Source of the DNA: Thermoplasmatota archaeon
GTDB lineage: Archaea; Thermoplasmatota; E2; UBA202; JdFR-43
NCBI GenBank assembly: GCA_029259055.1
Contig: JAPDJP010000015.1
Location: forward strand, 1-64,000
Direction of reading: 5' to 3'
DNA length: 64,000 bases
Below are positions 58,379-64,000 of this stretch, piece after piece. The translations under genes were made by a program, and so were the position numbers. Below the pieces are notes generated by a model. The model ran no database searches, had not been told where the DNA came from, and saw only the letters and a list, made by a program, of their open reading frames with translations. How positions within the stretch are numbered: position 1 is the first letter of the stretch; every line of letters starts with the position of its first letter.

Positions 58379-58481
58379 AAAATTTAGAAGGTATAAAGAT
58401 TTTGTTATTATGAGAAAGGCTTATAAGTTTCTTTACAGGCCATTACTTTTATAAATATTGCATGTATTGAAAAATGATAGA

Positions 58482-59417
58482 ATGTTTGAACTTGAGGATT
58501 TGCCTGGTGTTGGGCCTGCAATTGCAAAAAAGTTGGAAGAAGCAGGCTATACAGATTTAATGGCTATTGCTGTCGCATCCCCTGCTGAACTGGCGGAAAT
58601 AGCGGATATTGGTGAGGGCACAGCTGCAAAAATAATTCAAGCTGCTCGTGAAAAAGCTGATGTTGGAGATTTTGAAACTGGCGATGTTTTATTGGAAAAA
58701 TTGCAAGAGAGAAAGCATTTAACAACTGGCTCAAAAGCATTGGATGAATTGTTAGGGGGAGGATTTGAAACGCAGGCAATAACTGAATTATTTGGAGAAT
58801 TTGGCTCTGGAAAGACGCAAATTGCCCACCAATTATGTGTAAATGTTCAGTTGCCCGAAGACCAAGGAGGATTGGAAGGAGAAGCAATATTTATCGATAC
58901 TGAAAACACCTTTAGGCCTGAAAGAATTCTACAGATGGCGGAGGGATTGGGTTTAGATGGAAAAGAAGTTTTGAAAAAAATACATGTTGCAAGTGCCTTT
59001 AATTCAAATCATCAAATGATGCTCGCTGAAAAGGCGATGGAACTTGCCAAGGAATATCCAATAAAGTTATTAGTTGTAGATTCATTAACCGGGCATTTTA
59101 GAGCAGAATATGTTGGAAGAGGAGCATTGGCGGAAAGACAGCAAAAGTTGAATAAACATATGCATACTTTGTTAAGATTTGCTCGCATATATAATGCTGT
59201 AATATGCGTTACTAATCAAGTTGCCGCTCGTCCAGATGTTTTCTTTGGAGATCCAACACAACCAATAGGAGGGCATATAGTTGGACATACAGCTATGTTT
59301 AGAGTATATTTAAGAAAATCAAAAGGAGGAAAAAGAATAGCTAGGCTTATTGACTCACCACATTTGCCAGAAGGAGAGGCAGTTTTTACTGTAAGGGAAG
59401 AAGGAATTAGAGATTAG
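58482..59417 (+). CDS. radA: DNA repair and recombination protein RadA
   Basis: [98 protein letters not shown]. Start 58482 preferred (TATA TTTATAAATA at ~58448..58457). Confidence 0.96.
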   Translation: MFELEDLPGVGPAIAKKLEEAGYTDLMAIAVASPAELAEIADIGEGTAAKIIQAAREKADVGDFETGDVLLEKLQERKHLTTGSKALDELLGGGFETQAITELFGEFGSGKTQIAHQLCVNVQLPEDQGGLEGEAIFIDTENTFRPERILQMAEGLGLDGKEVLKKIHVASAFNSNHQMMLAEKAMELAKEYPIKLLVVDSLTGHFRAEYVGRGALAERQQKLNKHMHTLLRFARIYNAVICVTNQVAARPDVFFGDPTQPIGGHIVGHTAMFRVYLRKSKGGKRIARLIDSPHLPEGEAVFTVREEGIRD

Positions 59418-59418
59418 A

Positions 59419-60450
59419 ATGAAAAGAATACAATTATCGCATGGAGCGGGCGGAAAAGAAATGGGCAAACTTATAAAAGAATATATAGTCAAAAATTTTA
59501 AAAATAATAAGGCGGAGGTGCCTTTGGAAGCTTTAGATGATTCAGCTGTTTTAGATGGTATAGTTTTTACTACAGATAGTCATACTGTTCAACCGGTTTT
59601 TTTTCCAGGCGGAGATATAGGAAAACTTGCTGTATGTGGCACAGTAAATGATATTGCTTGCTTGGGTGCTACTCCAGTGGCGATGGCAACCGCAATGGTA
59701 ATAGAAGAAGGATTCCCTATGGAAAAATTTGAAGAAATTTTAAAAAGCATGGCTATGGCTGCTGAGGAAGCAGGCGTTGAAATTATTACAGGAGATACAA
59801 AAGTTGTTGAAAGGGGAGGAATAAAAGATATTGTTGTAACTACTACTGCTATAGGTAAAGAAAGCAGGTGGCTAAAAAGCAATTGGAAAATAGCTGGGAG
59901 AAAAGGAAAATGGCTTCTCGATTCGATGCTTAGACCGGGAGATAAAATAATAATAAATGGTTGCATAGCAGACCATGGAATAGCGATAATTTCTAAAAGA
60001 GAAGGATATGGATTTGAAGGAAGCGTTGTTTCAGATGTTGCACCTTTGAATGGCTTAATGGAAGAAGCTTTGAAGGAAGGAGGGGTTGTGGCGGCAAAAG
60101 ATGCTACTCGAGGAGGAATAGCAAACGCTTTGAATGAGATGGCGGAGAAATCAAAAGTTGGAATTATAATTTATGAAGATAGCATACCAATAAATGATGC
60201 TACTCTTGCAGCCTGTGAAATGCTGGGCTTAGACCCATATTCAATAGGGAATGAAGGAAAAATGCTGTTTGGTGTAACAAAAGAAAAGGCTGAGGATGTT
60301 TTAAAAGCAATAAGGAAGCATAAATATGGAAAAAAAGCAGAAATTATAGGAGAAGTTATAGAAGGAAATTATGTTATTCTGGAGACAAGCGTGGGAGGAA
60401 GACGTATTTTAGATGCTCCTATTGGGGACCCAATCCCAAGGATATGTTAG
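59419..60450 (+). CDS. hypE: Hydrogenase expression/formation protein HypE
   Basis: LSHGAGGKEMGKLIKEYI; TTDSHTVQPVFFPGGDIGKLAVCGTVNDIACLGATP; ends in GDPIPRIC (conserved C-terminal Cys). Confidence 0.93.
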   Translation: MKRIQLSHGAGGKEMGKLIKEYIVKNFKNNKAEVPLEALDDSAVLDGIVFTTDSHTVQPVFFPGGDIGKLAVCGTVNDIACLGATPVAMATAMVIEEGFPMEKFEEILKSMAMAAEEAGVEIITGDTKVVERGGIKDIVVTTTAIGKESRWLKSNWKIAGRKGKWLLDSMLRPGDKIIINGCIADHGIAIISKREGYGFEGSVVSDVAPLNGLMEEALKEGGVVAAKDATRGGIANALNEMAEKSKVGIIIYEDSIPINDATLAACEMLGLDPYSIGNEGKMLFGVTKEKAEDVLKAIRKHKYGKKAEIIGEVIEGNYVILETSVGGRRILDAPIGDPIPRIC

Positions 60451-61961
60451 GGCCATTCATATAATACTTTTTCTTCATTAAAAGCCATTTTTACATCATG
60501 AATTTCATTGTCTATTTCCTTTTCATAAAAATCTAAATAATACCAAGTTCCAGATATGTTAACGGCTAGATATCCTCTGTTATTTTCGGTTATTATTACA
60601 TACAAATCCTTCGCATCCCAAAACATATTATTTTCTTTCCTCATATTCCTAAGCATTCCATATGCAACGATTGCTTTATCAATTGTTGAGCCTTCTCGCA
60701 TCAAATATGTAAAATCGGAAAAAGCAATTTGATTTTCATTTAAAATTTTCCCAGATTTAATAACAAAACCAATCCATCTTATTGTCCGAATAGCATCTTT
60801 ATAGGCGGTATCCCCGTCCAATTTTACTCCTAACCAACTTGTCCATGCAGCATATTTGGCAGCATTTGCATAAACTTCTGGATATTTAACATCAATTAGA
60901 TTGTAAGCGTATAATGCTTTACTATATTGGTTTGGAATACTCTCATTAGTTATATTATATATAAAATCGAGATTCATTTTGGCAAGTTTTTCTGGATTAT
61001 TGTCAGTAAAATCCTTTATGCTATATGGCATAGAAATGTTTAACATTTCTGGATGGGGCTTTGCTATCTTAATAAAGTCCTCTAACAACCAATTTTCCGT
61101 TCCTAAGGGAGGATTATTAATTACTGGTAAAAGACTTTCTATAATTTCCTTTAATAAGCTTTGATTCATGTTTGAAGAAGGTTCTATATAATCATAAAAT
61201 CCGAAATGAACCATATAACGGTCATTTTCTAACCCTAAAAAAATGCATTTATATCCATATATCTTGCTAAAATTATAATTTTCAAATAAGATGGTGTTTA
61301 ATTTTCCTAATCTTACATTACTCGCCAAAGTTGGGTCAATTATATACCATTTTTTGTCAATTCTTACTGCATTTACAGCATGCGGAGGAATTAGAAGAGT
61401 AAATACTTCTTCTGCTTTAAATCCACACAGTCGAAGAAGAGCTGTATTAAAAGAAGCTAAAGAATAACAATCTCCAATAATATTTGCATATGGAGAAATG
61501 CATTTTTCGCCTAAACAAAACATTTCATGTGCTGCAACTTTTCTATTCGCATTTTTTAAGCCTGGAGAACTCCATTCATCATATTTTGGAATCATTGCTG
61601 GCTTAGAATGTTTCATATTTTTTATGTCAAATTCTACCAAAGCTTTCAACGTTTCATACTTATTCTCATTATAAATCTGTGCTGCAATTTCGCAAAGTTT
61701 TTCTGACAGCATATTAGCAACAACCAAAATCGTGCCTATACTTGGTTTAGGCCATTTTATCAAACCAAAATTTATTGATGGTTGAAACGGATTATCATAT
61801 CTTATTACTGCCCATGTATATTCTTCTATAAGATTTTCATTATGTGTTGAAACATTGTAATTAATTTCTTTAAAAGAATATTTAATTTGGAAAAATAGTG
61901 GTGCATCGCAGCTAAAAACAAATAATTGCAAAATAAGGAAAGCTATAACGACCTTTCTCAT
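60447..61961 (-). CDS. Secreted transglutaminase-like protein
   Basis: Signal peptide; GDCYSLASFNTALLRLCGFKAEEVFTLLIPPHAVNAVRIDKKWYIIDPT (Cys-His-Asp triad pattern). Confidence 0.85.
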   Translation of the reverse strand: MRKVVIAFLILQLFVFSCDAPLFFQIKYSFKEINYNVSTHNENLIEEYTWAVIRYDNPFQPSINFGLIKWPKPSIGTILVVANMLSEKLCEIAAQIYNENKYETLKALVEFDIKNMKHSKPAMIPKYDEWSSPGLKNANRKVAAHEMFCLGEKCISPYANIIGDCYSLASFNTALLRLCGFKAEEVFTLLIPPHAVNAVRIDKKWYIIDPTLASNVRLGKLNTILFENYNFSKIYGYKCIFLGLENDRYMVHFGFYDYIEPSSNMNQSLLKEIIESLLPVINNPPLGTENWLLEDFIKIAKPHPEMLNISMPYSIKDFTDNNPEKLAKMNLDFIYNITNESIPNQYSKALYAYNLIDVKYPEVYANAAKYAAWTSWLGVKLDGDTAYKDAIRTIRWIGFVIKSGKILNENQIAFSDFTYLMREGSTIDKAIVAYGMLRNMRKENNMFWDAKDLYVIITENNRGYLAVNISGTWYYLDFYEKEIDNEIHDVKMAFNEEKVLYEWP

Positions 61962-61998
61962 ATAATTTTAATGAAAAGGAATTTATAAAAATTAACAC

Positions 61999-62691
61999 TT
62001 ATTCCATTTTTTCGTATTCTTTGGATTTTAAATAATCCACAATTGTTTCATATTCTTTTTCCTCCATTATGTTTTTTATCCATTCTATTGCCTCCCTGAA
62101 TTTTATTAATGAATGAAGCTTTATTCCGTGTCGCTTTGCTATTTTTTCCGCTCCTTGTTGTCTATCTATAACAACTGCAACATGTTTGCATTTTACATTG
62201 CATTTCCTTTTTTCTGCTTCAATTTCAAGCTGTTTTATTGCTAAGAGCTTGCTATCAAATTTTGTTACAATATCATCTATAGCAATAAATTCATCTCCTT
62301 CTTCAATTTCTCCTTCCACCAAAGAATGCTCTCCATATTGCTGGCTATACTTTTCCAAATCTTCTATGCTTTTTACTCCAGCCAATTTTCTTGTATAACA
62401 TAAAGGAATGCTATAGTGCAATGAAATAGAAGTAGCTATTGGTATGCCAGCCATTGCTATACCAAGTAGTTTATTTCCAAATTTTTTTATTTTCTTACCA
62501 AGCAAAATCCCTATTTCATTCAACAAATCTGGATGAGATGGGAGGAGGCGAAGCTGGATATAAAAAGGACTCCATATACCAGATACAAGTTTCCATCCTT
62601 CAGGCTTATGCTTTATTGTTTTTATTAATCCTCTCCTATACAATTCAGCAAAAATTTCTTTTTCATTCAAATTCCATCGCCTCCTTTGCAA
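61999..62691 (-). CDS. pyrE: Orotate phosphoribosyltransferase-like
   Basis: FAELYRRGLIKTIKHKPEGWKLVSGIWSPFYIQLRLLPSHP; LLGIAMAGIPIATSISLHYSIPLCYTRK; GDEFIAIDDIVTKFDSKL PRPP loop. Start within pyrF overlap is uncertain. Confidence 0.85.
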   Translation of the reverse strand: MQRRRWNLNEKEIFAELYRRGLIKTIKHKPEGWKLVSGIWSPFYIQLRLLPSHPDLLNEIGILLGKKIKKFGNKLLGIAMAGIPIATSISLHYSIPLCYTRKLAGVKSIEDLEKYSQQYGEHSLVEGEIEEGDEFIAIDDIVTKFDSKLLAIKQLEIEAEKRKCNVKCKHVAVVIDRQQGAEKIAKRHGIKLHSLIKFREAIEWIKNIMEEKEYETIVDYLKSKEYEKME

Positions 62692-63367
62692 ATCTTTTTG
62701 CAGCTTCTTCCATATTCTCGCTTTTATATATGGCTGAGCCTATGATAGCGTAGCATGGATAGCCTCGCAATACAGCAAATGCTTTCCTTATCTCCCCTCC
62801 CTGCCTCCCTATGCCCGGCATGCAGTATTTTGGCTCATTTATCAAGCTTGTAAGCAAAAGATGATATTTCTTTAAAGCTTCTTCTTTGTTTCCCGGCAAA
62901 ATAAAATATTCTACTCCTTTTTTAGCGGCAATTTCATAAATTCTGCCAGGAGCATCATCCAACAAAAAACCACCATCTTCTGCCAAATAAGCTTCATGTG
63001 TCATTTCTCCACCAACCATTGGAATCATTTCATATTTAAAGATAGCTTCAATAAATGCTTCCTCGCTTTTTCTTCCAGCCATTGGAAAAATTATTACACC
63101 TTTTATATTTGCTTTTTTACAAGCCATAGCAAATTTTTCAGCTATATATGGTATATCTGTTCCAGCTTTTTGATGGTCATATATTACAGGCAATTGAAAA
63201 TCTATTTCTTCCATAATATTTTTCAATCCATATTGCAAAGCAAGATTAGCTCCTATTTTATATCCAACTATACCTTCTATCCCATAAGTTTTTTCAACGA
63301 GTTCCTTTAGCTTTTCCAAATCATCTACATCACATGCCACAATGACTCCATGCTCTCTTTCAAACAT
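62663..63367 (-). CDS. pyrF: Orotidine 5'-phosphate decarboxylase family
   Basis: HGVIVACDVDDLEKLKELVEKTYGIEGIVGYKIGANLALQYG; PVIYDHQKAGTDIPYIAEKFA; PGIGRQGGEIRKAF; YAIIGSAIYKS. Confidence 0.88.
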   Translation of the reverse strand: MFEREHGVIVACDVDDLEKLKELVEKTYGIEGIVGYKIGANLALQYGLKNIMEEIDFQLPVIYDHQKAGTDIPYIAEKFAMACKKANIKGVIIFPMAGRKSEEAFIEAIFKYEMIPMVGGEMTHEAYLAEDGGFLLDDAPGRIYEIAAKKGVEYFILPGNKEEALKKYHLLLTSLINEPKYCMPGIGRQGGEIRKAFAVLRGYPCYAIIGSAIYKSENMEEAAKRFAKEAMEFE

Positions 63368-63409
63368 AAAAAGATATGTATTGCATGATTTTATTATTTT
63401 GGGAGGAAA

Positions 63410-64000
63410 TTATCTCTTCCTTTTAAGATATAATGCAATTGATGCAATAGCTACCATCGCCAATATAAATTCAAATCCAGGTGTTTTCTTTTTATTTCCT
63501 ACTTTTATTGTAATTTCCGCTATCGATGATTCATTATTGTTATCCCAACAGCAAGCATATATAGTGTGTTCCCCATCTTTCAATTGCTTTGTATCTAAAG
63601 TATGATTCCATAATGTGGAAATATTTATGAATATCCATTCCCCATCATCTATTTTAATTGCTATTTTAGATATTGTTTCATTCCCATCTTCATCCCAAGC
63701 CTTTCCTTTTATTGTTATTATTCCCTTTACTTTGCTACCACCTTTTGGTTCCAGAATTTCTATAGAGGGTTTATGATTATTGAAAACATTTACTGTAACT
63801 GAAACAATTTCAGAATATAACTCGCCATCGTATGCCCGCACATAAATGGTATGATTTCCATTTATAACGTTCGTTGTATTCCACACATATTGCCATGTTG
63901 TTATTCCTTCTGCAGTTATCCACTCTCCATTATCAATTTTAACCTCCACGCTCACAATAGTATCATTTCCATCTTCATCCCAAGCTTCTCCTTGTATGGT
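63410..64000 (-). CDS. Secreted Ig-like-domain protein, C-terminal part, with PGF-CTERM-like sorting signal; 5' end outside window
   Basis: Frame is open to the window edge (TIQGEAWDEDGNDTIVSVEVKIDNGEWI...), so the track start at 63955 (GTG) is probably internal; C-terminus KKKTPGFEFILAMVAIASIALYLKRKR. Confidence 0.8.
   Translation of the reverse strand, partial: TIQGEAWDEDGNDTIVSVEVKIDNGEWITAEGITTWQYVWNTTNVINGNHTIYVRAYDGELYSEIVSVTVNVFNNHKPSIEILEPKGGSKVKGIITIKGKAWDEDGNETISKIAIKIDDGEWIFINISTLWNHTLDTKQLKDGEHTIYACCWDNNNESSIAEITIKVGNKKKTPGFEFILAMVAIASIALYLKRKR

Overview
This is an AT-rich archaeal chromosome segment. The lineage call (Euryarchaeota in the broad sense, possibly Thermoplasmatota-like) is an inference from sn-glycerol-1-phosphate dehydrogenase, RFC small subunit, ribosomal proteins L1/P0/P1, membrane Lon, archaeal SepF, archaeosine radical SAM, RadA and UPF0179. 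Two kinds of content alternate. The first is compact housekeeping DNA: egsA, rfcS, aspS, tRNA-Thr, an intron-containing tRNA-Tyr, rpl1-rpl10-rpl12, smc-scpA-scpB, lon, uppS, carbamate kinase, hisS, sepF, a Pit/DUF47 phosphate pair, MTA phosphorylase, radA, hypE and pyrE/pyrF. The second is a set of very large secreted or surface proteins built from beta-helix (NosD-like), PKD, CARDB/Ig-like, Fn3-like, cohesin and dockerin modules, occupying close to half of the window. Main points: (1) a >=2,459-codon minus-strand ORF runs off the left edge (1..7379) and is missing from the ORF track; it contains an alpha-helical insert resembling a polymorphic-toxin 'pretoxin' segment. (2) A ~17 kb four-gene operon (47135 to 29823, minus) has 4-13 bp overlaps, a pilin-like N-terminus on the first protein, a C-terminal dockerin on the third and two N-terminal cohesins on the fourth. 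It is the best candidate in the window for an undescribed surface-assembly system. (3) Two in-frame run-together ORFs join unrelated proteins at an internal SD-ATG. (4) Near-identical PKD-encoding DNA is shared within and between the giant genes. All family calls were made by eye from motifs; no searches were run.
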